Shown here: positions 5,804-13,624 of the stretch, piece after piece
How positions within the stretch are numbered: the stretch's first letter is position 1
How the letters are laid out: every line of letters starts with the position of its first letter
Assembly (NCBI GenBank): GCA_030039815.1
Contig: JASHUW010000626.1
Location: 1-15,798, forward strand
Origin: Alphaproteobacteria bacterium
Lineage (GTDB): Bacteria; Pseudomonadota; Alphaproteobacteria; ATCC43930; CGMCC-115725
DNA: 15,798 nt
Direction: 5' to 3'
Program-made: the position numbers and the translations under genes
Notes under the pieces: generated by a model
Seen by the model: the letters and a program-made list of their open reading frames with translations, nothing else
Databases searched by the model: none
What the model was told of the DNA's origin: nothing

Positions 5804-7393
5804 CTATGGGGCAGGGCGCTTCCAGGCCGGCGCGAGGCCGACGATCGTCGCGACGGCGAGCATTCCGAAGAAGATCCAGTCCCCCAGATAGAAATACGGC
5901 GTCAGCCGGCCGGCGGCCGGTAGCGTCACGTCGTCATAGCCGATCGCATCGAGACTGGTATGCGCGAGTACGCGGCCCTCGGCGTCGATGACGCCGGTGA
6001 TGCCGTTATTGGCGACGCGCACCAGTGGCAGCCCTTCCTCGACCGCCCGGGTACGGGCCATCGCGAAATGCTGGTAGGGCCCCGCCGATCGGCCGTACCA
6101 CGCATCGTTCGAGACATTGAGCAGCCATGCCGGGCGGTCGTCCTTGTCGAGCACCGCATTGGGGAAGATCGCCTCATAGCAGATCAGCGGCGAGAACGGG
6201 GGCAGGTGGTCGAGGGTCAAGGTCTGGGGCCCGGGACCGGCACTGAGGTCGATCGCGCCCGGCGTGAGTTTCTTGAAAGGCAACACATCGCTCAGCGGCA
6301 TGTATTCGCCGAACGGCACGAGATGCGCCTTGTCGTATCGGGCGATGATTTTGGCCCCGGGGTCGACGACCTCAATACTGTTCCAAACTTGGTCGACCGG
6401 CCCGGAGGCGGGCGCGCCGCGCAGTGCGCCGGTGATCACATAGCCATTCTTCGGCGCGACCTCGGCGATCGCCTGCCGGTGCTCGGCGTCGCGCCCGAGA
6501 AAGAACGTGGCGGCCGCCTCGGGCCAGATCACGGCGGTCAGCGGGTGGGTGACCGGTGCGCTGCTCAGCTCGATGAGGCGGCGAAAATTGGCTTCCGCCG
6601 CGGCGGGATCCCATTTCGCGCTCTCGGCGATCGACGGCTGCACCAGACGCAGCCAAATTCCGGTCTCGACGGTTGGCGCCAGATGGAGCTGGAGCGTGCC
6701 GGCGCCGGCGGGAACGGCGATCAGGATTGCCGTTGCGATCGCAGGCAGCGAACGGCGCCAGGGCCCGACCGGGCTCAGCGACGTCGCGCCGAGCAGCGAC
6801 AGCAGCGCCGCGGCCAACACGGTCACGAAACTGAGTCCGTAGACGCCGAACCAACTGGTGCTTTGCAGCATCGCCAGCGCGCCCGGGAACCCGCCGGCCC
6901 AGACATACCCGGTCAGGTTCCACGGAAATCCGGTAAAGAGATGGCCACGCAGCCACTCGGAGGCGCTCCACGCCACGGTGAACAGACATACCCAGGCCAG
7001 ACCGGTCAGCTGGAAGCGCTGCCGTGCAACCGCCGCGACATACAGACAGACGCCCACAAAGGTCGCGAGCACGATCGGCATGCCGAATAGGCCGAACGGC
7101 AGGACCGGCCAGTACCGCCCGATATCGACAAAAAGCGCCGCGGCGATCCAGTAAAGCCCGACGGTGAAATGCCCGAGTGCAAAAGTATATGCGAGCCGCC
7201 CGGAGGCGCCGGGCGTCTTGCTGCCGTCGTCGAGCCACAAATAAAGCGGGATTGTTGCGAAGACGAGCGGGGTCAGATCGACCGGCGGCAGGCCCGCCGC
7301 CATCAGCGCGCCGAGCACAAAGGCGATGCCGTAGCGCCGCCACCCCTGCTGCGCGGCCATTTCCTGCGCTATGCGGCACAACGGTGTCGCCAT
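5804..7393 (-). CDS. lnt: Apolipoprotein N-acyltransferase Lnt
   Basis: Integral inner-membrane enzyme that adds the third acyl chain to the N-terminal Cys of lipoproteins, using phospholipid as donor; the Sinorhizobium orthologue is ActA. With the ATG at 7393 the product has 529 residues: a run of hydrophobic segments (about 20-225), the nitrilase-like periplasmic domain, and a last membrane segment near the C-terminus (about 501-523). All three catalytic residues are visible: Glu292 in VIWPEAAATFF, Lys355 in YDKAHLVPFGEYMP and Cys405 in PLICYEAIFP. NVSNDAWYG and VRVANNGITG are also present. A GTG at 7435 would overlap the corC stop region and has AAGG upstream; an ATG at 7360 is also possible. 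The L,D-transpeptidase lipoprotein encoded about 2.6 kb further on is a possible substrate. Confidence 0.95.
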   Translation of the reverse strand: MATPLCRIAQEMAAQQGWRRYGIAFVLGALMAAGLPPVDLTPLVFATIPLYLWLDDGSKTPGASGRLAYTFALGHFTVGLYWIAAALFVDIGRYWPVLPFGLFGMPIVLATFVGVCLYVAAVARQRFQLTGLAWVCLFTVAWSASEWLRGHLFTGFPWNLTGYVWAGGFPGALAMLQSTSWFGVYGLSFVTVLAAALLSLLGATSLSPVGPWRRSLPAIATAILIAVPAGAGTLQLHLAPTVETGIWLRLVQPSIAESAKWDPAAAEANFRRLIELSSAPVTHPLTAVIWPEAAATFFLGRDAEHRQAIAEVAPKNGYVITGALRGAPASGPVDQVWNSIEVVDPGAKIIARYDKAHLVPFGEYMPLSDVLPFKKLTPGAIDLSAGPGPQTLTLDHLPPFSPLICYEAIFPNAVLDKDDRPAWLLNVSNDAWYGRSAGPYQHFAMARTRAVEEGLPLVRVANNGITGVIDAEGRVLAHTSLDAIGYDDVTLPAAGRLTPYFYLGDWIFFGMLAVATIVGLAPAWKRPAP

Positions 7394-7427
7394 GCGCGCG
7401 CCAGGCGGAGCGCGCAGCAGCGTCGTC

Positions 7428-8345
7428 TCAGGCACTGGCGAGGCCTTTGCTCTCGCCGCCGGCGAGCGGCGGCAGCCCACGTACGCGCAAGCGCTTGATC
7501 CGCCGCGGGTCGGCGTCGAGCACCTCGAATTCGAGACCGCCGGGGTGGGGGATTACCTCGCCACGGCGCGGCACGCGGCCGGCAAGCGTGAATACCAGCC
7601 CGCCGAGCGTGTCGACGTCCTCGTGATCGCCGTTATGGCGCAGCGGAGTGCCGTGTTGCTCCTCAAATGTCTCGATCGGCAGCCGCGCGTCGGCGATGAT
7701 GCTGCCGTCGGGTCGTTCGATCAGCGTCGGGGTCTCATCGACATCGTGCTCGTCCTCGATATCGCCGACGATCTCCTCGATCACGTCCTCGATCGTCACC
7801 AACCCATCAATGCCGCCGAACTCGTCGACGACCATCGCGATATGGGTGCGTGACTGGCGCATCTGCACCAGCAGGTCGAACACCGGCAGCGAAGGCGCCA
7901 CCACCAGCACCTTGCGGATCATCGACGCGAGTTTCGCCGGGCGGCGGTCGGCTACCGGCGCCAGCACGTCCTTGACATGGACGAAGCCGATCACGTCGTC
8001 GAGCGTCTCGCGATATACTGGCACCCGCGAGTGACCATGCTCGATCAACAGCTTGACGAGCTCACTGAAGGGTCGCTCGATGTCGAACGCGACGATGTCG
8101 ACGCGCGGCACCATGATGTCGGCCGCGTTGCGGTCGTGGACCTTCAGCACATTGCCGATCAGGACGCGCTCCTGCGCTGTGATCGGGCTTTCCTCGTCGG
8201 GAACGCTGGGCGCGGCGATCATCTCGTCGATCGCCTCGCGGGTGTCCCGCGTCCGCCACAGCGCCCGTAACAAATGACGCAGGCGTCCGACAGACCCGTG
8301 GTGTTCGGGATGGCCGTCAATACTTGGCGGCTCGGTTTCGCTCAT
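7428..8345 (-). CDS. corC: CBS-domain protein of the CorC/HlyC (YbeX/TlyC) family
   Basis: The 305-residue cytosolic product has a charged N-terminus, two CBS domains (about 70-130 and 138-195, with IMVPRVDIVAFD, GHSRVPVYRETLDDVIGFVH and AMVVDEFGGIDGLVTIEDVI) and a CorC_HlyC transporter-associated domain (about 205-293, with LPIETFEEQHG, DVDTLGGLVF and EVIPHPGGLEFEVLDADPRR). There is no membrane domain, so it matches the short CorC/YbeX type rather than the larger DUF21 form. In E. coli this gene is linked to Mg/Co efflux and to ribosome metabolism together with ybeY and ybeZ. Here too it lies between ybeY (24-base gap) and lnt, which is the classic ybeZ-ybeY-ybeX-lnt order. The ATG at 8345 has no strong ribosome-binding site. 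Confidence 0.94.
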   Translation of the reverse strand: MSETEPPSIDGHPEHHGSVGRLRHLLRALWRTRDTREAIDEMIAAPSVPDEESPITAQERVLIGNVLKVHDRNAADIMVPRVDIVAFDIERPFSELVKLLIEHGHSRVPVYRETLDDVIGFVHVKDVLAPVADRRPAKLASMIRKVLVVAPSLPVFDLLVQMRQSRTHIAMVVDEFGGIDGLVTIEDVIEEIVGDIEDEHDVDETPTLIERPDGSIIADARLPIETFEEQHGTPLRHNGDHEDVDTLGGLVFTLAGRVPRRGEVIPHPGGLEFEVLDADPRRIKRLRVRGLPPLAGGESKGLASA

Positions 8346-8369
8346 CGGGTATGAAATCCGGGTTTTGTC

Positions 8370-8867
8370 TCAGATGGTGTCGCGATAGGGGTTCGGCACC
8401 CCCAACTCGGCTAATATTGCGATTTCCCTTGCTTCCATCGCCGCCGCATCGCGGTCGTCGATGTGATCGTGGCCGAGCAGGTGCAGCACGCCGTGCACGA
8501 CCAGGTGGCGCAAATGGTCGGCGAGCGGCTTTTGCTGCTCGACGGCTTCCCGGCTCACCGTCTCGAAGGCCAGCACAACATCGCCGAGCAGCAGCGGTGC
8601 GCCAGGCGGCGCCGGGCTCGTTGGATCGGCGGCGGGGAAGGCCAACACGTTGGTCGGGGCATCCTTGCCGCGCCAGGTACGGTTCAACGCGCGTTGCGTC
8701 TCGTCGTCGGCAAGGGTGATGTCGACCACCGAGCCGACCGGTGCCTCTTCGCGCCGCAAGGCAAGCCGCGCCGCGGCACTGGCCAATGACTCAGCATCGG
8801 GACATTCGCGCTGCCAAGCAGGGCAGTGCGCCGCTACCTCAACCGTCAGCTCACCGGCTTCGATCAT
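8370..8867 (-). CDS. ybeY: Endoribonuclease/rRNA maturation factor YbeY
   Basis: Zinc-dependent RNase involved in 16S rRNA 3' end maturation and ribosome quality control. The 165-residue product has the conserved RGKDAPTNVLAFP segment (about 66-78), LLGDVVLAFETV, and the metal-binding motif HLVVHGVLHLLGHDH with His125, His129 and His135. The ATG at 8867 overlaps the phoH stop as ATGA, pointing to translational coupling. YbeY and PhoH/YbeZ are known functional partners in several bacteria. Confidence 0.96.
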   Translation of the reverse strand: MIEAGELTVEVAAHCPAWQRECPDAESLASAAARLALRREEAPVGSVVDITLADDETQRALNRTWRGKDAPTNVLAFPAADPTSPAPPGAPLLLGDVVLAFETVSREAVEQQKPLADHLRHLVVHGVLHLLGHDHIDDRDAAAMEAREIAILAELGVPNPYRDTI

Positions 8868-9862
8868 CGCTTCGCTTTCTTGTCGCGCGCCTCGTAGGCG
8901 CCGACGATTTTCGCGACAAGCGGGTGGCGAACCACATCCTTCTCGGCAAATCGCACGACCGATATACCCCCGACCCCCGCCACCGCCTCGAGCGCATCGG
9001 CAAGACCGGACTTCGTCTGCGGCGGCAGGTCGACCTGGCTCGGATCGCCGGTCACCACCATGCGCGACCCCTCGCCGATCCGGGTCAGGAACATTTTCAT
9101 CTGCATCGGCGTCGTGTTCTGCGCCTCGTCGAGGATGACGAAGGCGCGCGCCAGGGTGCGGCCGCGCATGAAGGCGAGCGGCGCGACCTCGATCTCGCCG
9201 GTGCCCATGCGCTTGGCGATCTGATCCGCCGGCAGCATGTCGTTGAGCGCGTCGAACAGCGGCCGTAAATAGGGATCGACCTTCTCGCGCAGATCGCCCG
9301 GCAGGAAGCCGAGCCGCTCGCCGGCCTCGACAGCCGGCCGCGACAGGATGATGCGCTCGACCCGCCCGGTCATCAAGAGATCGACCGCGGCGGCGACCGC
9401 GAGGTAGGTCTTGCCGGTGCCCGCGGGCCCCAGCCCGAACACCAGCTCGTGCTCGCGCATCGCCTTGACGTAGAGCGCCTGCGCCGCGGAGCGCGCGGCG
9501 ATCCGCCGCTTCCGGGTGCGGAAGCCGACATCCTCGCGCCACAGGCTCAGGTTTTTGTCGTCGCGCTCCGCTTGCGCGAAGCGCAGCGCCGCATCGACCG
9601 CCGCGACATCCACCTCGTCGCCGTGCTTCAAACGTTCGTAAAGGTTAGTAAGCGCGAGATGAGCGATCTCGGTCGCGGAGGCCGAGCCGGAGATCACGAG
9701 CCGATTGCCGCGCGGCACCAGCGCCACCCCGAGCTGCCGCTCGATCTGGTCGAGATGCGCGTCGCGCTCGCCGTAGAGCAGCGGCAACAGCAGATTGTCG
9801 TCAAATTCAAGCTGGCTGCGCTCGCCGGGCGCGTCGGCAATGGCGGTCGGTGACGCGCTCAT
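8864..9862 (-). CDS. phoH: PhoH/YbeZ family ATPase
   Basis: P-loop ATPase of the PhoH family, thought to act in RNA metabolism with YbeY. The 332-residue product has an N-terminal KH-like region (about 20-90) and the PhoH ATPase core. Walker A is GPAGTGKT (145-152), followed by IILSRPAVEAGERLGFLPGD (171-190), Walker B VILDEAQNTTPMQMKMFLTR (from 242) and GDPSQVDLPPQTKSGL. The ATG at 9862 overlaps the miaB stop as ATGA, and its own stop overlaps ybeY the same way. Together these make a coupled miaB-phoH-ybeY run. Length and motifs are normal. Confidence 0.96.
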   Translation of the reverse strand: MSASPTAIADAPGERSQLEFDDNLLLPLLYGERDAHLDQIERQLGVALVPRGNRLVISGSASATEIAHLALTNLYERLKHGDEVDVAAVDAALRFAQAERDDKNLSLWREDVGFRTRKRRIAARSAAQALYVKAMREHELVFGLGPAGTGKTYLAVAAAVDLLMTGRVERIILSRPAVEAGERLGFLPGDLREKVDPYLRPLFDALNDMLPADQIAKRMGTGEIEVAPLAFMRGRTLARAFVILDEAQNTTPMQMKMFLTRIGEGSRMVVTGDPSQVDLPPQTKSGLADALEAVAGVGGISVVRFAEKDVVRHPLVAKIVGAYEARDKKAKR

Positions 9863-11208
9863 TGCGCCGCCTCGTCGAGACCAGCGACGATCCCCGAGAG
9901 GCTGTTTGACGTCACCCCCACGATGTTCACCGACACGATCTCGCCGATCATTTCAGGCGGGGCGTCCGCGTGGATCGGCTGCAGGTAGGGGCTGCGTCCG
10001 ACCAGTTGCCCTTTATGTCGGCCCGGCTTCTCGAACAGCACCGGCATCGCCGTGCCGATCGCGGCGGCATTGAACGCCCGTTGCTGCTGTTGCAGCAGCG
10101 CCTGCAATTCGGCCAGGCGCTCGGCCTTCACCGCGTCGGGCAGCTGCTTTTCGCTTGCCGCCGGCGTCCCCGGCCGCGGCGAATATTTGAACGAGAAGGA
10201 CTGGGCAAACCCGATCTCGACGACGAGATCGAGCGTGGCACGGAAATCCAAATCGCTTTCTCCCGGATAGCCAACGATAAAATCCGACGACAAGGCAAGG
10301 TCCGGACGGGCCTGCCGCAATTTCCGGACCGTGCGGCGGTAATCGTCCGCGGTGTGGCGGCGGTTCATCGCCGCCAGAATTCGGTCGGAGCCGCTTTGCA
10401 CTGGCAGGTGCAGGAACGGCATCACTTGCACGATGTCGCGGTGCGCAGCGATCAACTCGTCATCGACGTCGCGCGGGTGCGATGTCGTGTAGCGCAGCCG
10501 CTCCAGTCCCGGCAGTCGCGCGAGCGCGCGCAGCAGGTCGCCAAGGCCCCATTCGCCACCCTCCCGGGCCGTGCCGTGATAGGCGTTGACGTTCTGCCCC
10601 AAGAGCGTGATCTCGCGCGCGCCCGCCGCGACCAGCCGTTCCGCCTCGGCGATGACCTGCGCCGCCGGCCGCGAGAATTCGGCGCCGCGCGTGTAGGGCA
10701 CGACGCAGAATGTGCAGAACTTGTCGCAGCCTTCCTGGATCGACAGCAGCGCCGCGACGCCGGGCGCGGGCGTCGTCGCCGGCAAATGGTCGAATTTCGG
10801 CTCGGCCGGAAAGCTGGTGTCGAGTACCCCGCCGCCCCCGCGCGCCGCCCGCGCCACCAACTCGGGCAGGCGGTGATAGGTCTGCGGGCCGAACACCATG
10901 TCGACGAACGGCGCACGCCGCATGATCTCTTCGCCTTCGGCTTGTGCGACGCAGCCGGCGACCGCGACCAGCATCCGCTCGCCGGCGCGCTCCTTGGCGT
11001 CCTTCAGGCGGCGGATCTCACCGAGCTCGGAAAACACCTTCTCCGCGGCTTTCTCGCGGATATGGCAGGTGTTGAGGATCACCAGATCCGCACCGTGCGG
11101 CGTTTCCGCCGGCGCGTAGCCCAATGGCGCCACCAGCTCCGCCATGCGCGCAGAGTCGTAGACGTTCATCTGGCAGCCATAGGTCTTGATGAAGAGGCGC
11201 TTCTGCAT
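9859..11208 (-). CDS. miaB: tRNA-2-methylthio-N6-dimethylallyladenosine synthase MiaB
   Basis: Radical-SAM methylthiotransferase that converts i6A37 to ms2i6A37 in tRNAs reading UNN codons. The 449-residue product has the N-terminal UPF0004 domain with its three auxiliary-cluster cysteines (Cys12 in TYGCQMN, Cys48 in LNTCHIREKA, Cys86 in AGCVAQ). The radical-SAM core has CDKFCTFC (Cys161, Cys165, Cys168), TSHPRD and HLPVQSGSDRIL, and a C-terminal TRAM domain (about 380-445) completes it. HIREKA rather than a MtaB/RimO-type signature supports MiaB. The ATG at 11208 shares one base with the upstream acyltransferase stop (TGATG). The enzyme needs SAM (metK) and Fe-S clusters (nfuA), both encoded in this window. 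Confidence 0.97.
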   Translation of the reverse strand: MQKRLFIKTYGCQMNVYDSARMAELVAPLGYAPAETPHGADLVILNTCHIREKAAEKVFSELGEIRRLKDAKERAGERMLVAVAGCVAQAEGEEIMRRAPFVDMVFGPQTYHRLPELVARAARGGGGVLDTSFPAEPKFDHLPATTPAPGVAALLSIQEGCDKFCTFCVVPYTRGAEFSRPAAQVIAEAERLVAAGAREITLLGQNVNAYHGTAREGGEWGLGDLLRALARLPGLERLRYTTSHPRDVDDELIAAHRDIVQVMPFLHLPVQSGSDRILAAMNRRHTADDYRRTVRKLRQARPDLALSSDFIVGYPGESDLDFRATLDLVVEIGFAQSFSFKYSPRPGTPAASEKQLPDAVKAERLAELQALLQQQQRAFNAAAIGTAMPVLFEKPGRHKGQLVGRSPYLQPIHADAPPEMIGEIVSVNIVGVTSNSLSGIVAGLDEAAQ

Positions 11209-12065
11209 CAGCCGACTACCGCCGCCACGGGAACCTCGGCCGGGATCGGCTCAGGCTCGCGGAGGGGCTCCGAAAGCGGAATTTCCGGCGCGCCGTTGCG
11301 GCCGGCCAGCGAGCGGCCGACGCCGCGGCTCACCCGTTGATGACAGAAATCGGCGAGCGCCTTTCGCGATGCAAAGTCCGCAACCATGACCGGCGGATGG
11401 AACTCAACGACCGCTTCTAGCTTGCCGAGGCCGAGCAGCCGCCACAGATGCGGCGGCAGATCCATATCGCCGTACCACGCGAAGAACGGCCTGAGGCGTC
11501 GGCCGATCGGCAGTCCGTCGAGCCTTGTATAAGCGACCGAGACTGGCTGCACTGCGATCGGCATCTCCTTGTTGAACACCACGCTGAACAGCGCGCTTTT
11601 GAATGGCAGCACGAAATTGCCGTCGCCGCTGGTGCCTTCCGGAAAAAGGATCAGCGCATCGCCCGCCGCCAGCCGCTCGGCGATCGCGTCTCTCTGCTGC
11701 GCGGTGCTGCGCACTTGGCGATCGACAAAAACCGAGCGCTGCAGCTTTGCCAGCCAGCCAAATAACGGCCAGTCGGCGACCTCGCTTTTGGCGACGAACG
11801 AGCCGGGGATAAGCGAGCCCAAAACGGTGATATCGATATAGGAGACGTGGTTCGACGCGAACAGCACCGGTCGCGCCGTGATCGGCTCGCCGATCTGGCG
11901 CACACGGAAGCCGAGAATGCGGCAGCAGCGGCGGTGATAGAAGCGCGGCAGCTGCGCCGTCCAACGCCGCCGCAGGATGAGCCCGACACCCTGAACCGGC
12001 ATAAGCAGGAGGGTCCAGACCAGATAGATCGCGATCCGCCGCACCCTCAGCCCTGTCGAACCCAT
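11208..12065 (-). CDS. olsA: Lysophospholipid/lyso-ornithine-lipid acyltransferase (PlsC family, probable OlsA)
   Basis: Membrane-associated acyltransferase of the PlsC family. The 285-residue product has an N-terminal hydrophobic segment (about 11-32), the catalytic HX4D box NHVSYID (His73, Asp78), the FVAKSEVADWPLFGW region, the FPEGTSGDG motif (about 141-149) and a VSVAYTRLDG segment. PlsC itself acylates lysophosphatidic acid; next to an olsB-like gene the more likely role is OlsA, which adds the second acyl chain to lyso-ornithine lipid. The sequence alone does not separate the two. I chose the ATG at 12065; a TTG at 12083 would add six residues and has AAGGA close upstream. The C-terminus carries a Pro/Glu-rich tail (about 255-285). 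The stop overlaps the miaB start. Confidence 0.88.
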   Translation of the reverse strand: MGSTGLRVRRIAIYLVWTLLLMPVQGVGLILRRRWTAQLPRFYHRRCCRILGFRVRQIGEPITARPVLFASNHVSYIDITVLGSLIPGSFVAKSEVADWPLFGWLAKLQRSVFVDRQVRSTAQQRDAIAERLAAGDALILFPEGTSGDGNFVLPFKSALFSVVFNKEMPIAVQPVSVAYTRLDGLPIGRRLRPFFAWYGDMDLPPHLWRLLGLGKLEAVVEFHPPVMVADFASRKALADFCHQRVSRGVGRSLAGRNGAPEIPLSEPLREPEPIPAEVPVAAVVG

Positions 12066-12074
12066 GCTATCGAA

Positions 12075-12152
12075 CGTGTCCAAGTGTCCTTCGCCCGATT
12101 GTCCCTACGCCCAACTCTCTTTCGCCCACTGATCCTTGGTCCATTGGTCCTT
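12075..12152 (-). repeat. Degenerate ~15-base tandem repeat through the olsB stop codon
   Basis: Five adjoining units are visible on the minus strand: 12138-12152, 12123-12137 and 12108-12122 (15 bases each, all inside olsB), then 12092-12107 (16 bases, beginning with the TAG stop) and 12075-12091 (17 bases). Most begin AAGGA or a near form, followed by CA, T, GG and C at matching places. The three coding units give KDQWT, KDQWA and KESWA. The last unit reaches to within ten bases of the acyltransferase ATG. Confidence 0.6.
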
Positions 12153-13013
12153 GGACTGCCGTACGTAATGGCGCGAGTATTTCTCTGCCACTAGGTCGGT
12201 CTTGACCACGACGCAGACATCGGTCGTGTTGAACTGGTGGTCAATGACCGCGCCGTCGCCGACGAACCCGCCGAGCCGCAAATAGCCCTTGATCAGCGGC
12301 GGCAGTTGGCTGCGCGTGCGCTCGGTATCTATGCCGTCGGGACGCAGCCGCCGCATATCGACATAACGCTCAGGCAGCGCGCGCGTGCGCAATTCCAACG
12401 GGGCGAGGTGGTGATGGTACAGATAGGACAGCGGTGCCGCCAATTGCTCGGGATCGGTGCCGGGCAGGCTCGCACAGCCGAACATCAACTCGATATCGTA
12501 GTGGAAGACATAGGCGGCGATGCCGCTCCACAAAAGCGGCATCACCGCTCGCGCGCGATAGGCCGGGTCGACGCAGGACCGGCCGAGCTCGAGCACCGGG
12601 CCGGGATAGGCCGCGAGGCGTGAAATATCGTATTCCGCGGCCGAATAGAACTGGCCGCAGCGCCGCGCGGCTTCGCGCCGGATCAGGCGGTACGTGCCGA
12701 CGACCGCGTCGGCGCCTTGGCCGCGTGCATGGTCGAGCACCATCAAGTGGTCGCAGAACCCGTCGAACGGATCGCCGTCGCGCTTGAGGCGTGCCATGCT
12801 CGGCGAGGGCCGCGCGCCCATCGTCTCGTAGAAGATACGGTAGCGCAGCGCTTGCACCGCATCGATATCCTCGGGAGATACGGCGAGCCGCACCTGCAGC
12901 GGGCCGCTGACGACATCGAGAATCGGGCCGCTTCGCTGTTCCCCGGGACGGTCGAGCGCCGTTACCGGATCGCGCGAGAGGATGGCGGAGTCGGCCGTAG
13001 TGCCGACGATCAC
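12105..13013 (-). CDS. olsB: GNAT-fold acyltransferase, probable L-ornithine N-alpha-acyltransferase OlsB
   Basis: OlsB transfers a 3-hydroxyacyl chain from acyl carrier protein to ornithine, the first step of phosphate-free ornithine lipid synthesis. The 302-residue product shows the family features: VSPEDIDAVQALRYRIFYET (about 45-64), DPFDGFCDHLMVLD (81-94), VVGTYRLIRREAA, LELGRSCVDPAYR (141-153) and the MFGCASLPG region (about 177-185). Length is close to the rhizobial enzyme. The start is GTG at 13013 with GAGG nine bases upstream. The last 15 residues form three imperfect KDQWx repeats, likely a recent tail. An acyltransferase gene follows 39 bases on (21 to its alternative TTG), giving the olsB-olsA pair. 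A generic hemolysin-like acetyltransferase label would cover the same family. Confidence 0.85.
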   Translation of the reverse strand: MIVGTTADSAILSRDPVTALDRPGEQRSGPILDVVSGPLQVRLAVSPEDIDAVQALRYRIFYETMGARPSPSMARLKRDGDPFDGFCDHLMVLDHARGQGADAVVGTYRLIRREAARRCGQFYSAAEYDISRLAAYPGPVLELGRSCVDPAYRARAVMPLLWSGIAAYVFHYDIELMFGCASLPGTDPEQLAAPLSYLYHHHLAPLELRTRALPERYVDMRRLRPDGIDTERTRSQLPPLIKGYLRLGGFVGDGAVIDHQFNTTDVCVVVKTDLVAEKYSRHYVRQSKDQWTKDQWAKESWA

Positions 13014-13083
13014 GCGGCGAGACCTCGGTTGTGTCGCCGTTTGTCTTGCGGTTTGGGGACCGACGTTTGCGTCATGGGTGACA

Positions 13084-13509
13084 TCACTCGGGCTTGCGTT
13101 GGGCGCCGCGTTTGACGGCGTAGAGCTCCAGCCGATGCCCGACCAAGTCGTAGCCGAGCTGTTCGGCGACGAAATGCTGCAGCTTTTCTATTTCATCATT
13201 GCGAAACTCGATGACCTGACCCGATTGCAGGTCGATCAGGTGATCGTGATGCGCACTCGGCATCTCCTCGTAGCGCGACCGTCCGTCGCCAAAATCGTGC
13301 CGCGCCAATATGTTGGCTTCTTCAAACAGCCGCACGGTGCGGTACACGGTGGCGATCGAGATGCGCGGATCGATCTCGGTCGCGCGGCGATAGACCTGCT
13401 CGACATCGGGGTGGTCAGCCGAATCGGATAGCACCCGGGCGATGATCCGGCGCTGCTCGGTCATCTTCAGGCCCTTTTCCTCGCAGAGCTGCTCGAGGCG
13501 AGAGGTCAT
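13084..13509 (-). CDS. fur: Ferric uptake regulator family protein (Fur/Mur)
   Basis: Metal-responsive dimeric DNA-binding regulator. The 141-residue product has the winged-helix N-terminus (GLKMTEQRRIIARVL, and recognition-helix region ISIATVYRTVRLFEEANIL, 51-69) and the C-terminal dimerisation domain. Likely metal ligands are visible: His33, Glu81, the HHDH cluster (87-90), Glu101 and His125. It lacks the CxxC pairs of many gammaproteobacterial Fur proteins, and Cys9 is the only cysteine. In alphaproteobacteria this type may respond to manganese (Mur) rather than iron; the sequence does not decide. It also lacks an obvious heme motif of Irr. ATG at 13509, in a 115-base gap after mucR with a TATAAT and a palindrome, so it probably has its own promoter and may be autoregulated. 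Confidence 0.93.
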   Translation of the reverse strand: MTSRLEQLCEEKGLKMTEQRRIIARVLSDSADHPDVEQVYRRATEIDPRISIATVYRTVRLFEEANILARHDFGDGRSRYEEMPSAHHDHLIDLQSGQVIEFRNDEIEKLQHFVAEQLGYDLVGHRLELYAVKRGAQRKPE

Positions 13510-13522
13510 GGGATCGCGGTCC

Positions 13523-13547
13523 CGGCAAATGGTGCCGGAGCATTATA
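13523..13547 (-). promoter_or_regulatory. fur promoter -10 and adjoining palindrome
   Basis: A perfect TATAAT (minus strand, 13542-13547) lies 33 bases before the fur ATG; the -35 match is weak. Just downstream is a 6-base inverted repeat, CCGGCA (13523-13528) and TGCCGG (13534-13539), around 5 bases. This is where the transcript should start, a natural place for an operator. The palindrome does not look like a Fur box, which is AT-rich. Confidence 0.5.
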
Positions 13548-13624
13548 GCCGGTTCCGTCGAGTGAGCCTATGTCCGCGACGCCGATATTCCGACGGCCCA
13601 TCGCGGGGTGGACCGACGGCGCGA

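Noticed and set aside
4699..7090. Long plus-strand frames (341 and 376 codons) opposite metK, the XRE gene and lnt
   Set aside because: They lie over well-identified minus-strand genes and have shadow-like composition; no ribosome-binding site or family motif was seen.
9970..11340. A 456-codon open frame on the plus strand opposite miaB, longer than miaB itself
   Set aside because: It is the antisense of a clear MiaB frame; its product is rich in Arg, Gly and His with no domain I recognise, as expected for the complement of G+C-rich coding DNA.
13590..13620. Direct repeat CCGACGGC (13590-13597 and 13613-13620) between mucR and fur
   Set aside because: Eight bases only, low-complexity G+C-rich words of this kind are frequent here; no further copies or flanking structure.
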